A stretch of 64,000 nt of DNA from Hyphobacterium sp. SN044 (GCF_021864465.1 NZ_JAKKUV010000001.1:499468-563467); one strand, 5' to 3'. Shown: positions 35,650-46,789, counted from the stretch's first letter. The notes: generated from the sequence alone by a model not told the origin. Numbers and translations: made by a program.

Positions 35650-36291
35650 TCAGGCCGGATTGATCAGCAGCCCGTCGACCTTCGCGTCCGTCTTCACGAT
35701 GTCGCCGCGCACCCGCGCCTTGCCCGATGCGACGAGCTTCACGCAGGCCGGGTAGAGCTTGTGCTCCGCCGCGAGGACGCGAGTCGCGAGCGCGTCCGGC
35801 GTGTCACCGCTGAGCACCGGCACGGCCGCCTGGCCGATGATCGGGCCATTGTCCATTTCAGCACGGACGAAATGCACCGTGCAGCCATGCAGCTTCACGC
35901 CCGCCTCGATCGCGCGCTCATGCGTGTGCAGGCCCGGAAAGGCAGGCAGCAGCGACGGATGGATATTGATCAGCCGGTCGCGCCAGTGATTGACGAAATC
36001 GGCGGTCAAAAGGCGCATGAAGCCGGCGAGACAGACCAGCTGCGCACCGGCGGCCTCGATCAAATCGCTCATCACCGCTTCGAAGGCTTCGCGCGTCTCG
36101 TATCCCGCATGGTCGACGACGGCGGTCGGCAGGCCGGCTTCCCTGGCGCGGTCGAGCCCCCCCGCATCGGGACGGTTCGACAGGACAAGCGCGATCTCGG
36201 CCGGGAAGCCGGGTTGCGCGCAGGCGTCGATCAGCGCCTGCATGTTCGAGCCGCGTCCGGAGATCAGTATGGCGAGCTTGGTTCTGGCCAT
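35650..36291 (-). CDS. purN: Phosphoribosylglycinamide formyltransferase
   Basis: Third step of purine synthesis, using 10-formyl-tetrahydrofolate. The 213 residues show LISGRGSNMQALI and the active-site stretch INIHPSLLPAFPGLHTHERA with CTVHFVRAEMDNGPII following. purN lies 4 bases after purM, the usual purM-purN pair. Confidence 0.97.
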   Translation of the reverse strand: MARTKLAILISGRGSNMQALIDACAQPGFPAEIALVLSNRPDAGGLDRAREAGLPTAVVDHAGYETREAFEAVMSDLIEAAGAQLVCLAGFMRLLTADFVNHWRDRLINIHPSLLPAFPGLHTHERAIEAGVKLHGCTVHFVRAEMDNGPIIGQAAVPVLSGDTPDALATRVLAAEHKLYPACVKLVASGKARVRGDIVKTDAKVDGLLINPA

Positions 36292-36295
36292 CGTT

Positions 36296-37324
36296 CTACG
36301 CCGACTTCAACGCCCCGCACACGAAGGCAGTTTCGCCCGCGGCTTCGAGGTCCGCGATGACGCCATCGGCATCGTCCGCGGCGACCGCGAGCACCATGCC
36401 GATCCCGCAATTGAAGGCGCGCGCCATTTCGCTGTCCTCGACGCCGCCCGTCTTCGCCAGCCAGTCGAACACGGCCGGACGTGTCCAGCTGGAATAGTCG
36501 ATGACGGGCTTGAGGTGATCCGGCGTCATGCGCGGCGGATTTTCCACGAGACCGCCGCCCGTGATGTGGGCGAGGCCCTTGATCCGGCCCGAGCGGATCA
36601 CCGGCATCAGCGCCTTCACATAGATCCGCGTCGGCGCCAGCAGCGCGTCGCCCAGCGTCTGCGACGGATCGAACGGCGCGGGCGCGTCCCAGCCGAGACC
36701 CGACAGGCCGACAATCTTGCGGATCAGCGAATAGCCGTTGGAGTGCGGCCCGGACGAGGGCAGGGCGATCAGCACATCGCCGTCCTGCATCGTCTCGTGC
36801 TTGGGCAGCAGGGCATCGCGTTCCGCCGCGCCGACGACGAAACCGGCGAGGTCGAAGTCATCGCCGGAATACATGCCCGGCATTTCCGCGGTTTCCCCGC
36901 CGATCAGGGCGCAGCCGGACTGGCGGCAGCCCTCGGCAACGCCGGACACGATCTGCTCGCCGCGCGCCGGATCGAGCTTTCCGGTGGCGAAATAGTCGAG
37001 GAAGAAGAGCGGCTCCGCGCCCTGCGCCAGCACGTCATTCACGCACATGGCGACGAGATCAATGCCGATCGTGTCGAGCCGGCCGGTGTCGATCGCGATG
37101 CGCAGCTTGGTGCCCACGCCGTCCGTGCCGGAGATCAGCACAGGATCGGTGAAGCCGGCGGCCTTCAGATCGAACGCCCCGCCAAAACCCCCGAGCGCCG
37201 CATCCGCGCCGGGGCGCCTTGTCGAGGCGGCATGCGGTTTGATCCGGTCGACCAGCGCGTCGCCCGCATCGATATCGACGCCGGCATCGGCATAGGTCAG
37301 GGAATTGCTCTTCGATTCGCTCAT
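36296..37324 (-). CDS. purM: Phosphoribosylformylglycinamidine cyclo-ligase
   Basis: AIR synthetase, fifth step of purine synthesis, ATP-dependent. The 342 residues start [14 protein letters not shown] and include [10 protein letters not shown] and [21 protein letters not shown], both family signatures. First of purM-purN and divergent from the DUF2066 gene across a 113-base gap. Confidence 0.97.
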   Translation of the reverse strand: MSESKSNSLTYADAGVDIDAGDALVDRIKPHAASTRRPGADAALGGFGGAFDLKAAGFTDPVLISGTDGVGTKLRIAIDTGRLDTIGIDLVAMCVNDVLAQGAEPLFFLDYFATGKLDPARGEQIVSGVAEGCRQSGCALIGGETAEMPGMYSGDDFDLAGFVVGAAERDALLPKHETMQDGDVLIALPSSGPHSNGYSLIRKIVGLSGLGWDAPAPFDPSQTLGDALLAPTRIYVKALMPVIRSGRIKGLAHITGGGLVENPPRMTPDHLKPVIDYSSWTRPAVFDWLAKTGGVEDSEMARAFNCGIGMVLAVAADDADGVIADLEAAGETAFVCGALKSA

Positions 37325-37376
37325 ATCGGGTCCGGCTCAGGCTTGCGTGTATGCACCGAATAGGTCAGGCACGGGC

Positions 37377-37404
37377 TTCACCCATGCCGCAGGGCGGGTA
37401 TAGT
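37377..37404 (+). promoter_or_regulatory. Candidate promoter for DUF2066-hdaA-ppk-ppx
   Basis: TTCACC (37377-37382) and TATAGT (37399-37404) are spaced by 16 bases, with 4/6 and 5/6 matches to consensus. It would start transcription about 25-30 bases before the GTG start of the DUF2066 gene. Spacing is slightly short, so confidence is limited. Confidence 0.45.
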
Positions 37405-37437
37405 CGCAAGTCAGCCCTGCCGACAGGAGTCTTTTCC

Positions 37438-38478
37438 GTGCGCATCCTTCTCGCCGTTCTGGCACTTGTCATCACCGCCTTCGCCGGTTCAGCGCGCGCG
37501 GATACGCCTTTCACCGTGACCGGGGTCGAGATCGACGCCTCGGCCGCCAACGCGCTCGAAGCCCAGACCGTCGCGATGCGCGAAGGCCAGGTCGCAGCGA
37601 CCCGCGTCCTGATCAATCGCCTGACCCTGCCGGAAGACCGGGGGAATCTGCCGCCGATCGGCGCGGAAACCGCGGCCTCCCTGATCACCGGCCTGCAGGT
37701 GACCGACGAACAGCGCAGCGCCACGCGCTATCTCGGCGAGCTGACGGTGAATTTCTCGGCGCGCGAGGTGCGCGACTTCCTCAATGGTGCCGGCGTGCCC
37801 TTCGTCGACGCACAGGCGCGCGAAACCCTGATCCTGCCGGTGCTGCGCACGGGCGATGGCCTCCTCCTGTGGGGCGGCAATCCGTGGATGGAGGCATGGC
37901 GCGAAGGGGGCTTCATCCATGCCCTGACCCCCATCCGCGCGCCGGAAGGCGATGCGGGCCGCATGTTCATCGACGCGCAGACCGCGGCGAATTACGACAC
38001 GCAGGCACTGCACGACATCGCCCAGGCCTTCGGCGTCCAGTCCGTCGCCGTGATTGTCGCCAGCGGCGGCGAGGGCGGCGTCAGCTTCAACGGCAATATC
38101 TTCGAATTCGAGCGCGGCGAAGTCGTCGCCACGACCCCGGTCTCCGGTTCCTCCGGCGGATACAATGGCGCGGCAGCGCGCGTGATCGACCAGCTGGAAG
38201 ACGCCTGGAAGCGCCAGGTCGTGGTGCGCGGCGGTTCGGCTGCGGAGATCCGCGTCACCGTGCTCTACAATTCCCTCGAACAGTGGAGCCGCCTCCAGAC
38301 CGCGCTCACCGGGGCCTCGCTGATCTCCAATGCGCGCCTCGATGCGGTCACGTCGACCGGCGCGATGATGACGCTGACCTATCGCGGCAGCGCCGAACAG
38401 CTGCGCCGCGAACTGGATGCGCGCGGTGCCGTACTTGGTCAGGACCCCGATATGGGGCTGACGGTGACCCCGCGCTGA
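37438..38478 (+). CDS. Exported DUF2066 protein
   Basis: 346 residues from a GTG start (37438) preceded by AGGAG; the open frame from 37351 is longer but lacks a signal peptide at its front. From the GTG a good signal peptide is read (VRILLAVLALVITAFAGSARA). The mature part has a DUF2066-like pattern with NFSAREVRDFLNGAGVPFVDAQ. Function unknown. It precedes hdaA-ppk-ppx, 22 bases before hdaA, so it is likely the first gene of that operon. Confidence 0.8.
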   Translation: MRILLAVLALVITAFAGSARADTPFTVTGVEIDASAANALEAQTVAMREGQVAATRVLINRLTLPEDRGNLPPIGAETAASLITGLQVTDEQRSATRYLGELTVNFSAREVRDFLNGAGVPFVDAQARETLILPVLRTGDGLLLWGGNPWMEAWREGGFIHALTPIRAPEGDAGRMFIDAQTAANYDTQALHDIAQAFGVQSVAVIVASGGEGGVSFNGNIFEFERGEVVATTPVSGSSGGYNGAAARVIDQLEDAWKRQVVVRGGSAAEIRVTVLYNSLEQWSRLQTALTGASLISNARLDAVTSTGAMMTLTYRGSAEQLRRELDARGAVLGQDPDMGLTVTPR

Positions 38479-38500
38479 CACCTGCCGGACGGCCAATGCC

Positions 38501-39193
38501 ATGAGTGAACAACTGGCGCTCGGTTTCGGGCCGCGAGACGAATTCAACGCTGCGGGTTTCGTCGCCAGCCCGTGCAATGCGGATGCGCGCGCCGCGCTGG
38601 AAAACTGGCAGGCCTGGCCCGGTCATGCCCTGGCGCTGATCGGCCCGGCCGGCAGCGGCAAGACCCATCTCGCGCGCATCTGGCAGGATCGCACGGGCGC
38701 GGTGCAGATCGACGCGCGGCGGATCGGTGAGACGCTGGACGCGCTGAGCCCCGAGACGCCTGTGGTGGTCGAGAATGCCGACCGGGGTGTCGACGAGGAT
38801 GGCCTGTTCCACCTGATCAATCGCGCAGGCCAGGATGCCTTGCCCGGCCTTTTGCTGACCGCGCGCAGCGCGCCGTCCACCTGGCCGGTCAACACGCCGG
38901 ATCTGCGCTCCCGGCTCGCGGCGGTGCCGGTGGCGGAACTGACCGAGCCGGACGATGCGCTCTTGCGGCAGGTGCTGCAGAAACTCTTCCGCGACCGGCA
39001 AAGTCCTGTCACGCCCGGCCTGATAGACTACCTCCTGCCGCGCATGGAACGCTCGATCGATTCCGCGCGGCGGCTGGTGGCGACGCTGGACCTCGTGGCG
39101 CTCGGGCGGCGCACACCGGTCACGCGGGCGGTGGTGCGTCAGGTTCTGAAAGACCTGTCGGAAACAGGCGAGTCGGATAATCTGGACGAGTGA
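38501..39193 (+). CDS. hdaA: DnaA regulatory inactivator Hda-like protein (HdaA)
   Basis: DnaA-related AAA+ protein that in Caulobacter helps switch off DnaA after initiation by promoting ATP hydrolysis. The 230 residues have Walker [15 protein letters not shown] near residue 50 and the Sensor/Box regions, but lack DnaA's DNA-binding domain IV, as expected. The N-terminal [14 protein letters not shown] matches the clamp-binding QLxLxF-type motif. It ends overlapping ppk, the standard alphaproteobacterial order. Confidence 0.9.
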   Translation: MSEQLALGFGPRDEFNAAGFVASPCNADARAALENWQAWPGHALALIGPAGSGKTHLARIWQDRTGAVQIDARRIGETLDALSPETPVVVENADRGVDEDGLFHLINRAGQDALPGLLLTARSAPSTWPVNTPDLRSRLAAVPVAELTEPDDALLRQVLQKLFRDRQSPVTPGLIDYLLPRMERSIDSARRLVATLDLVALGRRTPVTRAVVRQVLKDLSETGESDNLDE

Positions 39194-41409
39194 TGGAAAG
39201 CATGGACGGTCAGACCGCGAACACAGTGCCGGGCGCCGCCGCATCGAACAGCGATGCCGGGGCCGCGCTGCTGAATTCGCCTGACCGCTTCCTCAACCGC
39301 GAACTCAGCTGGCTGCAGTTCAACATGCGCGTGCTGGAAGAGGCATCCAACAAGCAACATCCGATCCTCGAGCGCCTGCGCTTCCTGTCGATCTCCGCGA
39401 GCAATCTCGACGAATTCTACATGGTCCGCGTCGCCGGCCTGCGCGCGCAGGTGCGCAACGGCGTGACCAGCCCTTCGATCGACGGCCTGACCCCTGCGGA
39501 GCAGTTGGCACGCATCAACCAGTTCGCTGGCGAGCTGATGGACGAGCAGCTGACGCGCTGGCGCCAGGTCCGCCGCGAAATGGCCCGTGCGGGCGTGAAA
39601 CTGCTTGAAGCCGACCAGATTTCGAAGACGGACCGGGACTGGCTGCGCTCCGACTTTCTTGAACACATCCTGCCGGTGATCACGCCGCTGGCGATTGACC
39701 CGGCGCACCCCTTTCCCTTCATCCCCAATCTGGGCTTCGCGCTGGCGCTGAACCTCCGGCGCAATGCCGACCGCAAGCCGATGACGGCGCTGATTCCGCT
39801 ACCCACAGGCGTGCGGCGCTTCGTCGAGCTGCCGGTGCGCCGCCGCAACAAGGCCGGCAAGCCGATCAAGCGTTTCGTGGCGCTCGAGACCGTATTGATC
39901 CTCTTCCTAGACACGCTCTTCCCCGGCTACACGCTCGAAGGGAAGGGGACATTCCGCATCCTGCGGGACAGCGATATCGAGATCGAGGAAGAGGCCGAGG
40001 ACCTTGTTCGCGAATTCGAGCAATTGCTGAAGCAGCGCCGCCGCGGCGTGCTGGTTCGCTTGAAAGTCTCGGCGGAAATGCCGGTCGAACTGAAACGCTT
40101 CATCGCCCAGCACCTGAAAGCCGATCTTTCCGACGTGCTCGTCGTGGAAGGCATTCTTGGCCTGGCGCAACTCAGCCAACTGATCCCCGACGATCGGCCC
40201 GACCTGCTGTTCGAGCCCTATGAGCCCCGCTTCCCCGAACGCATCCGCGATCACGGCGGGGATTGTTTCGCGGCGATCCGGGCGAAGGACATCATCGTCC
40301 ATCACCCGTATGAGAGCTTCGACGTCGTCGTTCAGTTCCTGCGCCAGGCGGCCGCCGATCCGGACGTCGTCGCGATCAAGCAGACGCTTTACCGGACCTC
40401 GAAGAACTCCCCCATCGTCGCGGCGCTGATCGAAGCCGCCGAGGCGGGCAAGAACGTCACCGCCGTCGTCGAACTGAAAGCCCGGTTCGACGAGGAAGCG
40501 AACCTGAAATGGGCGCGTGATCTCGAACGCGCGGGCGTGCAGGTCGTCTACGGCTTCATCGAGTATAAGACCCACGCCAAGGTCTCGCTGGCCGTCCGCC
40601 GCGAGGGCGGCGACCTGCGCACCTATGCGCATTTCGGCACGGGCAATTACCACCCGATCACCGCGAAGATTTACACCGACCTGTCGTTGTTCACCGCCGA
40701 TCCGGCCTTCGGCCGGGATGCGGGGCGCTTCTTCAACTACGTCACCGGCTACGCGCGTCCCGAGGACATGGAGCGCCTCTCGACCTCGCCGGGCGACATG
40801 AAGGGACTGATCCTGCAGCATATCGAGCAGGAGATCGAAAACGCGAAGGCCGGAAGACCCGCGGCAGTCTGGGCGAAGATGAATTCACTCGTCCACCCGG
40901 CCATCATCGACGCGCTTTACCGCGCCAGCCAGGCCGGTGTGCGGATCGAGCTCGTAATCCGCGGCATCTGTTGCCTGCGTCCCGGCGTGCCGGGCCTGTC
41001 GGACAATATCCGGGTGAAGAGCATCGTCGGCCGCTTCCTCGAACATTCGCGTATCGTCTGCTTTGCGAATGGCGGCGAGATGCCGAGCGAACGGGCCAGG
41101 GTCTTCATCTCTTCGGCGGACTGGATGCCGCGCAATCTCGATCGACGCGTCGAAGTGCTCTGCCCGATCCAGAACCCGACCGTGCACCGCCAGATCCTCG
41201 ACCAGATCATGGTCGCCAACCTCAATGACGAGGCCCAGTCCTGGTATATGCAGCCGACCGGCGAGTATGAGCGGGTTGATACGGCCCGCCGCGCCAAGCC
41301 GTTCAACGCCCACGCCTGGTTCATGACCAATCCCAGCCTGTCGGGCCGCGGACAGGCACTGAAGAACGACCAGCCCGCCACGCTGCCGTATTCGGGACCG
41401 CGCCTTTGA
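39193..41409 (+). CDS. ppk1: Polyphosphate kinase 1
   Basis: Makes inorganic polyphosphate from ATP. From the ATG at 39193, overlapping the hdaA stop (a GTG at 39190 is in frame), it has 738 residues. The N-terminal segment [19 protein letters not shown], the catalytic [19 protein letters not shown] with the phospho-His, and [12 protein letters not shown] near the end are all family hallmarks. It is followed by ppx with a 4-base overlap. Confidence 0.97.
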   Translation: MESMDGQTANTVPGAAASNSDAGAALLNSPDRFLNRELSWLQFNMRVLEEASNKQHPILERLRFLSISASNLDEFYMVRVAGLRAQVRNGVTSPSIDGLTPAEQLARINQFAGELMDEQLTRWRQVRREMARAGVKLLEADQISKTDRDWLRSDFLEHILPVITPLAIDPAHPFPFIPNLGFALALNLRRNADRKPMTALIPLPTGVRRFVELPVRRRNKAGKPIKRFVALETVLILFLDTLFPGYTLEGKGTFRILRDSDIEIEEEAEDLVREFEQLLKQRRRGVLVRLKVSAEMPVELKRFIAQHLKADLSDVLVVEGILGLAQLSQLIPDDRPDLLFEPYEPRFPERIRDHGGDCFAAIRAKDIIVHHPYESFDVVVQFLRQAAADPDVVAIKQTLYRTSKNSPIVAALIEAAEAGKNVTAVVELKARFDEEANLKWARDLERAGVQVVYGFIEYKTHAKVSLAVRREGGDLRTYAHFGTGNYHPITAKIYTDLSLFTADPAFGRDAGRFFNYVTGYARPEDMERLSTSPGDMKGLILQHIEQEIENAKAGRPAAVWAKMNSLVHPAIIDALYRASQAGVRIELVIRGICCLRPGVPGLSDNIRVKSIVGRFLEHSRIVCFANGGEMPSERARVFISSADWMPRNLDRRVEVLCPIQNPTVHRQILDQIMVANLNDEAQSWYMQPTGEYERVDTARRAKPFNAHAWFMTNPSLSGRGQALKNDQPATLPYSGPRL

Positions 41410-42908
41410 GCCTTTTCGGAAGCCGAAGCGACCGCGACATCGCCGTCATCGACGTCGGCTCGAACTCGGTGCGTCTGGTGCTCTTCCGGCTCGAGGGACG
41501 GGCGTTGTGGCCGATCTTCAACGAGAAGGTTTCCGCCGGTCTCGGACGGGGCATGGGCAAGACCGGGCGTCTGAGCGAGGAGGGCGTCGAAACCGCCGCC
41601 CGCGCTCTGAAACGCTTCGCCGCGCTGCTCGATGCCCGCAAGGTGAAGGAACGTTATGCCGTGGCCACGGCGGCGGTCCGCGCCGCCGAGGATGGTCCGG
41701 ATTTCGTCGAACGCGTCCGCGAGGAAAGCGGCATCTCGATCAACGTCATCACCGGTGAGGAGGAAGCCCGCCTTTCGGCACTCGGCGTTCTTGCCGGTAT
41801 TCCGGATGCGGACGGCGTGGCCGGTGACCTCGGCGGATCGAGCGTCGAGCTGACCCCGATTTCGGATCGCAAGACATCCGAAGGGATCAGCCTGCCGCTC
41901 GGACCATTGGCCCTTCCGGACGGGCTCGATACCGATCGCAAGACGATGAAGAACTTTGTCGACGAGGGGTTGGACGAATCCATCGCCATGCTGCGCGAGC
42001 AGGGCAAGACGCTCTATGCCGTCGGCGGAGCCTGGCGCGCATTGGCGCATCTGGCGATGGAAACGCTCGATCACCCGCTGCGCGTCCTGCATCAGTATGA
42101 ACTGAACCAGAAGGATGCGGCCAAGATCGCCGACTTTGCGGCCTCGACTTCATCGGCTTCGATGTCCGGCGTTCAGGGCGTCTCCGGAAAGCGCGCCGAT
42201 CAGCTGGCCTATGCCGGCCTCTTGCTGAAACGGCTCATGAAGCTGGGGAAGTTCAAACGCGTCGTATTTTCCGCCTATGGCCTGCGCGAAGGCGTCGTCT
42301 TCGATCACCTGTCGAAGCAGCTGCAGGCCGACGATCCGCTCATCGCCGGAGCCGACGCTCTGGCTTCGCCAGCCGCCCCGGCCCCGGAATTCGGCCGCGC
42401 GCTCGGTGAATGGCTGGAGCCGGTCTTCGCGGCGAAGGCGGAAATCCTCGGCGAGCGAGGTCCACTGGTTCGCTCTGCGGCCTGCCGGCTGGCCGATCTC
42501 GGCGCACGCTTCCACCCCGATCATAAGGCCAACTTGTCACGCGAACTGGTGCTTTACGCCCCCTTCGCAGGGGTGGCGCATGCCGAGCGGGCCTTTCTGG
42601 CGCTGGCGATTCATCACCGTTATGCCGGAAAGAAGCCGCCCGCAGACACGCGCATTTTCGATGCGCTTCTGAGCGAAGATCAGCGGGCCGGGGCGGTCGC
42701 ACTCGGGCTCGGCATGCGGCTGGGCGCGGCCCTGTCCGGCCGGTCGGAGGACTTGCTGTCGCGTTTCTCGCTCGTCGTGGAGAACGGATCGCTCCGGCTC
42801 GAAACCCCCGCACGCGAACGCGAACTGGTGATCGAACGGGCCGCCTCGCGCTTCGAGCAATTCGCCGAAGCCGTCGAGAGAAGGCCTCAGATCGCCGAAA
42901 CCGGCTGA
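41406..42908 (+). CDS. ppx: Exopolyphosphatase (Ppx/GppA family)
   Basis: Degrades polyphosphate from its ends; opposite of Ppk. 500 residues of the ASKHA fold: [13 protein letters not shown] near the start, [12 protein letters not shown], and [10 protein letters not shown] for phosphate binding. Start is TTG at 41406, overlapping the ppk TGA (TTGA). The first internal ATG would remove the N-terminal nucleotide-binding strand, so the TTG is favoured. The ppk-ppx overlap suggests coupled synthesis and breakdown. Confidence 0.93.
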   Translation: MSLFGSRSDRDIAVIDVGSNSVRLVLFRLEGRALWPIFNEKVSAGLGRGMGKTGRLSEEGVETAARALKRFAALLDARKVKERYAVATAAVRAAEDGPDFVERVREESGISINVITGEEEARLSALGVLAGIPDADGVAGDLGGSSVELTPISDRKTSEGISLPLGPLALPDGLDTDRKTMKNFVDEGLDESIAMLREQGKTLYAVGGAWRALAHLAMETLDHPLRVLHQYELNQKDAAKIADFAASTSSASMSGVQGVSGKRADQLAYAGLLLKRLMKLGKFKRVVFSAYGLREGVVFDHLSKQLQADDPLIAGADALASPAAPAPEFGRALGEWLEPVFAAKAEILGERGPLVRSAACRLADLGARFHPDHKANLSRELVLYAPFAGVAHAERAFLALAIHHRYAGKKPPADTRIFDALLSEDQRAGAVALGLGMRLGAALSGRSEDLLSRFSLVVENGSLRLETPARERELVIERAASRFEQFAEAVERRPQIAETG

Positions 42909-42932
42909 CGCGTTTCGGCTTCGAACCGGAAA

Positions 42933-44084
42933 TTACACGTCGCGCGCGGCGACTTTTCCGTTTTCCAGAAGCAGCGCGATCTTGCCGCGTTTCAGCTTCA
43001 GTGCGGTATCCCCGAACACCTCGCGCCGCCAGCCCTGCATCGCCGCCACGTCTGCATCATCCTTCGCCGCGATGGCTTCGAGGTCCGGCACGGTTGCGAT
43101 CAGGCGCGGAGCGACGCCGATATCGTCGGCCACCAGCTTCAGGAGCACTTTCAGAAGTTCGGTTGTCGGACCGGCCCCGGCAGGGGGCGGTTCCGGCGGC
43201 GTCACGCTCGGCGCGTGTTTCTTCGGATCGCTCAGCGCGATCTTTAACGCCTCCAGCAAACGCTCGGCCGGCTTGGAGCGTTCGAAACCGCGCGGGATGG
43301 ACCGCAGTTGCGACAGCTGCTCCGGCGAGGTCGGTGCGGCGTGCGCGATCTCGTAGAGGCCCTCGTCCTTGATCACGCGCTGGCGCGGCATGTCGCGCGT
43401 CTGGGCCTCGTGCTCGCGCCAGGCGGCGACAGCCTTCAAAGCTGCGAGCCATTTCGGCGTCATCTTGCGCAGCTTCAGCCGCTTCCACTGGTCGTCGGGA
43501 TTGAGCGCGTACGTGTCCGGATTGGACAGAATACCCATCTCCTCCGCGACCCAGGACAGGCGATCCTTCGACGCCAGCCGGTCGCGCAGGATCGGATACA
43601 TGTCGCGCAGATGCGTGACGTCGGCGAGGGCATAGCCCAGCTGGTGGTCGGACAGCGGCCGGCGCGCCCAGTCGGTAAAGCGCGCGCCTTTCTCGACATT
43701 CCGCTTCAGCACCATGCGCACGAGATTGTCGTAGGCGACGCTGTCGCCGAGGCCGAGCGCCATGGCAGCGACCTGGCTGTCGAACATCGGCGTCGGGATC
43801 AGCCCCTGGCCCTTGTGATAGAAGATTTCGAGGTCCTGCCGCGCGGCATGGAAGACCTTCACCACGCTCTCGTCGCGCAGAAGCGCGAAGAAGGGCTCAA
43901 GATCAATCCCGTCGGCCATCGGGTCGATCAGCACCTCGGTCTCGCCGCCCGCCGCCTGGATCAGGCACAGGATCGGCCAATAGGTGCTTTCCCGCATGAA
44001 TTCTGTGTCGATGGCGACGAATTCGCACTGCCGCAGCGCAGCGCAGGCTTCCGCCAGGTCCTGGGTCTTTGTGATCACATTCAT
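42933..44084 (-). CDS. rnd: Ribonuclease D
   Basis: 3'-5' exoribonuclease involved in tRNA and stable-RNA maturation. The 383 residues hold the DEDD exonuclease residues: AIDTEFMRESTYWP (Asp, Glu), KVFHAARQDLEIF, and YALADVTHL. A C-terminal HRDC-type region follows. It converges with ppx; the gap is only 24 bases. In other alphaproteobacteria rnd lies close to aspS; here a three-gene lipid operon separates them. Confidence 0.94.
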   Translation of the reverse strand: MNVITKTQDLAEACAALRQCEFVAIDTEFMRESTYWPILCLIQAAGGETEVLIDPMADGIDLEPFFALLRDESVVKVFHAARQDLEIFYHKGQGLIPTPMFDSQVAAMALGLGDSVAYDNLVRMVLKRNVEKGARFTDWARRPLSDHQLGYALADVTHLRDMYPILRDRLASKDRLSWVAEEMGILSNPDTYALNPDDQWKRLKLRKMTPKWLAALKAVAAWREHEAQTRDMPRQRVIKDEGLYEIAHAAPTSPEQLSQLRSIPRGFERSKPAERLLEALKIALSDPKKHAPSVTPPEPPPAGAGPTTELLKVLLKLVADDIGVAPRLIATVPDLEAIAAKDDADVAAMQGWRREVFGDTALKLKRGKIALLLENGKVAARDV

Positions 44085-44130
44085 GGGGACCGGGTTTAGC
44101 GATGCGCTGCGGCTTTGGCGAGGCAGTGTG

Positions 44131-45447
44131 TCAGGCGGGCATGTTCTTTCCTCGGTGCCCGATCCACCAGCGCCAGAAGGTGAGCACGGCGAACACGCTG
44201 CTGACCAGCGCGATCAGGAGAAAGGCGGTCGGGATCGGCAGGCTGAACAGGGCCAGGATCGCCAGCGTCGCCTGGCCAAGCGTCGCTGTCGCCGCGTTCA
44301 GGATGCCGCCTGCGGCTAGCAGGCGCCCGCGTTTATCAGCAGGCGCGCGCCGCTGCGCCATTGCCTGCAACGGCACCACGAACAGGCCGGCGGAGATGGC
44401 CGCGAGGCCAAGATCGGCGATCAGGCGCCAATTGCCGCTGTCCGCGATGAACTCGGCCGAGGTGACAAGCACTGCGTCCGCAGGCACGGGCGGGTGCCCC
44501 ATCGTCTGCCAGGCGACGTCGAGCGGGAAGAGGACCAGGCCGACCGCACCGGCGATCGAAAACGGCAGGGCGTCCCCGTTTCCCGACAGGGTGCCGCAGA
44601 GAACCGCGCCGATTGCCGCGCCGATCGTGAACAGCGCGCTGAAGAACAGGACGACGGTCGCGTCTGCACCCAGCACGTCGCGTGCGAAATTCGGCATCAG
44701 TGTCACGATGGAGGCCGCGAGCATCCAGAACCAGGCGGCGCCGATCAACGGGCGCAGCACGTCGGGCGCGCGCAGGGCGTGACCGAAGACGCGGATCGTT
44801 TCGAAGACGAAGTTGTAGCTGACTTTCAGCTCCGGGGTCGCCGCAGGGGTCGTTGGCAAGGCGCGCGCGGCCAGCCAGCCGATCACGGCAATGGCGACGA
44901 GAATCGCGGCCACGATTTCCGGACCCGCTGTTCGCTCGATCAGAACCGTGCCGAATCCGACGCCGAGGAGGACAGCCATGTTGAGGCTGCCGGAAATCAG
45001 CGCATTGCCCGGAACCAGTTCCTGCGGCGCCAAGAGGGTCGGCAGGGCGGCGTTCTTGGCCGGCGCAAAGAAGGCAGACTGCGCCCCCATCAGGAACAGC
45101 GTCCCCATCAGGAGCCACGGATTCTCCAGCAGGAAGCCCGCTCCGGCGAGAATCATCAGCCAGATTTCCGCAAACTTCGTGAAGCGCAGCACACGCGTCC
45201 GGTCGAACACGTCCGAGACGCGCCCCGCCATCGCCGAGAACAGGAAAATCGGCAGGGTGAAGAGCGAGGCCGCGATGGGTACCAGGACCGTGCTCGGAAG
45301 GTCCATCACCGTCATGCCCTGATAGGCGACGAGGGTAACGAGCGCATAGCGGAAGAAGTTGTCGTTGAAGGCACCGAGCGTCTGGGCGACCAAAAGCGGC
45401 AGATAGCGGCGCTGGCCGAGGAGACTGAGGGCAATCCTGGCGCTCAT
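44131..45447 (-). CDS. MFS transporter, LplT-like (lysophospholipid transporter)
   Basis: 438 residues with about 12 membrane segments. The N-terminal LVAQTLGAFNDNFFRYALVTL is the LplT hallmark; LplT moves lysophospholipids across the inner membrane for re-acylation. It overlaps the acyltransferase gene by 4 bases (ATGA). In E. coli LplT works with the acyltransferase Aas, so the pairing fits. An alternative would be a general MFS exporter. Confidence 0.85.
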   Translation of the reverse strand: MSARIALSLLGQRRYLPLLVAQTLGAFNDNFFRYALVTLVAYQGMTVMDLPSTVLVPIAASLFTLPIFLFSAMAGRVSDVFDRTRVLRFTKFAEIWLMILAGAGFLLENPWLLMGTLFLMGAQSAFFAPAKNAALPTLLAPQELVPGNALISGSLNMAVLLGVGFGTVLIERTAGPEIVAAILVAIAVIGWLAARALPTTPAATPELKVSYNFVFETIRVFGHALRAPDVLRPLIGAAWFWMLAASIVTLMPNFARDVLGADATVVLFFSALFTIGAAIGAVLCGTLSGNGDALPFSIAGAVGLVLFPLDVAWQTMGHPPVPADAVLVTSAEFIADSGNWRLIADLGLAAISAGLFVVPLQAMAQRRAPADKRGRLLAAGGILNAATATLGQATLAILALFSLPIPTAFLLIALVSSVFAVLTFWRWWIGHRGKNMPA

Positions 45448-46151
45448 GACCGGCCCTCCGCTTCGAGTTCACGCGTGCGGGCCGAGACCCGGTCTTCCAG
45501 CGTTCTCATGAAGTCCTCCTTCGACAGGCCCGGCGCGATCGGATCGAGGAACTCGATCACCGCCGTGCCGGGATGCTTGGCCCAGTCCTGGCGCGGCCAG
45601 AACAGTCCGAGATTGGTCGCGACCGGCACGACCGGGCGGTCGAGCATGGCGTAGAGCCGGTAGACGCCCTTGCGGAAGGGCTTGGTTTCGCCGACTTCGG
45701 TCAGGTGGCCTTCGGGATAGATCAGGATCGGCCGCATCTCGCCGTGCGAGCGGTGGATGCCGTCCTTCAGCGCCTCGATCGATTTCCGCCCGCCGCCATT
45801 GTTGACGACGATCGCCCCGGCCCGGGTGAGAATCCAGCCGATCAGCGGGAATTTCAGCATGTGGTCGCCGACCACGAAATTGATGTCGCCGGTCTTCGCC
45901 ATCATCGCGATGCCGTCGCCCCACGACTGGTGCTTGGCAGCGATGATGACGGGCTGGTTTCTCGGCGGCGTGCCGCGCACCTCCACCTTTATGCCGGCGA
46001 CATGGCGCATCAGAAAAACGGTGAAACGCGTATACGACCGGACGCCGTGCATCAGGAAGAAGCGGCCCGGGATCAGGCCGACAACCGCGCACAGGATCGC
46101 GTAGATGCCGGACATGCCCCAGTAGAGGGTGTTGAACAGGAAGGCGCGCAT
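45444..46151 (-). CDS. 1-acylglycerol-phosphate acyltransferase (PlsC family)
   Basis: 235 residues with the acyltransferase motif KHQSWGDG (His74-X4-Asp79) and later IYPEGHLTEVGE, the two key blocks of the PlsC family. An N-terminal hydrophobic stretch (about 6-28) anchors it to the membrane. It makes phosphatidic acid or re-acylates lysophospholipid. Second gene of tetR-plsC-lplT. Probably not the main housekeeping PlsC, given its transporter partner. Confidence 0.88.
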   Translation of the reverse strand: MRAFLFNTLYWGMSGIYAILCAVVGLIPGRFFLMHGVRSYTRFTVFLMRHVAGIKVEVRGTPPRNQPVIIAAKHQSWGDGIAMMAKTGDINFVVGDHMLKFPLIGWILTRAGAIVVNNGGGRKSIEALKDGIHRSHGEMRPILIYPEGHLTEVGETKPFRKGVYRLYAMLDRPVVPVATNLGLFWPRQDWAKHPGTAVIEFLDPIAPGLSKEDFMRTLEDRVSARTRELEAEGRS

Positions 46152-46162
46152 GGCGTGTCTCC

Positions 46163-46789
46163 TCAGCCCGTCTTCAGCACGGCCATGACGGCGCGCACGA
46201 ACTGGTCGACATGACCGGTGAGGGGGGAACGGATCCGTCCGAACAGGCGGTATTCGCCAGCCTGCATCACCACGCCCATCGCCATTGCGCTTTTCAGTTC
46301 CGGGTCGTCCTTCGGGATTTCACCCGCCGCCATCGCGGCTGCGACCCGGCGTGCCATGAGGGAGGACGGGTCGGCCCCGCCATCGCCGGAGCGCGCGAGG
46401 AAGACGTTCCGCTGCGTCAGGTGGTAGGCGAATTGCGACGGCTCGGTTTCGGCGAGCTCGCAGAACGCGCTGACCACCGCGCGGACCGTCTGCTCCAGCG
46501 ATGCGCCTTCGGCGAGGGTTTCCTTCACCAGACCCATCAGCCGCTTGTGGATCGCCTCGAATAGCTGGCGGGCAAGGGCCTCCTTGCTCTCGAAGTGGCG
46601 GTACATCGCTCCGTCGGAGAGATCACACGCCTTGGCGATGTCCTTGATCGACACGCCGTCGATGCCGTGTTCAGCAAACAGGCGCAGCGAGGCGCGTTCG
46701 ATGCGGGCCTTCGTCGAGCCGTCAGGGGCGCTGACCCCGCGCTTGGGGTCCTCGCGCATGAACAGCGCCTTGTTGAGGTATTTCGACAT
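46163..46789 (-). CDS. TetR family transcriptional regulator
   Basis: 208 residues from the ATG at 46789, which has GGAG nine bases upstream; a longer frame (from 46816) is open but less likely. The N-terminal helix-turn-helix reads ARIERASLRLFAEHGIDGVSIKDIAKACDLSDGAMYRHF, classic TetR. The ligand-binding half is not diagnostic. It lies 11 bases before plsC and so probably controls plsC-lplT and itself through two palindromic sites just upstream. Confidence 0.9.
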   Translation of the reverse strand: MSKYLNKALFMREDPKRGVSAPDGSTKARIERASLRLFAEHGIDGVSIKDIAKACDLSDGAMYRHFESKEALARQLFEAIHKRLMGLVKETLAEGASLEQTVRAVVSAFCELAETEPSQFAYHLTQRNVFLARSGDGGADPSSLMARRVAAAMAAGEIPKDDPELKSAMAMGVVMQAGEYRLFGRIRSPLTGHVDQFVRAVMAVLKTG

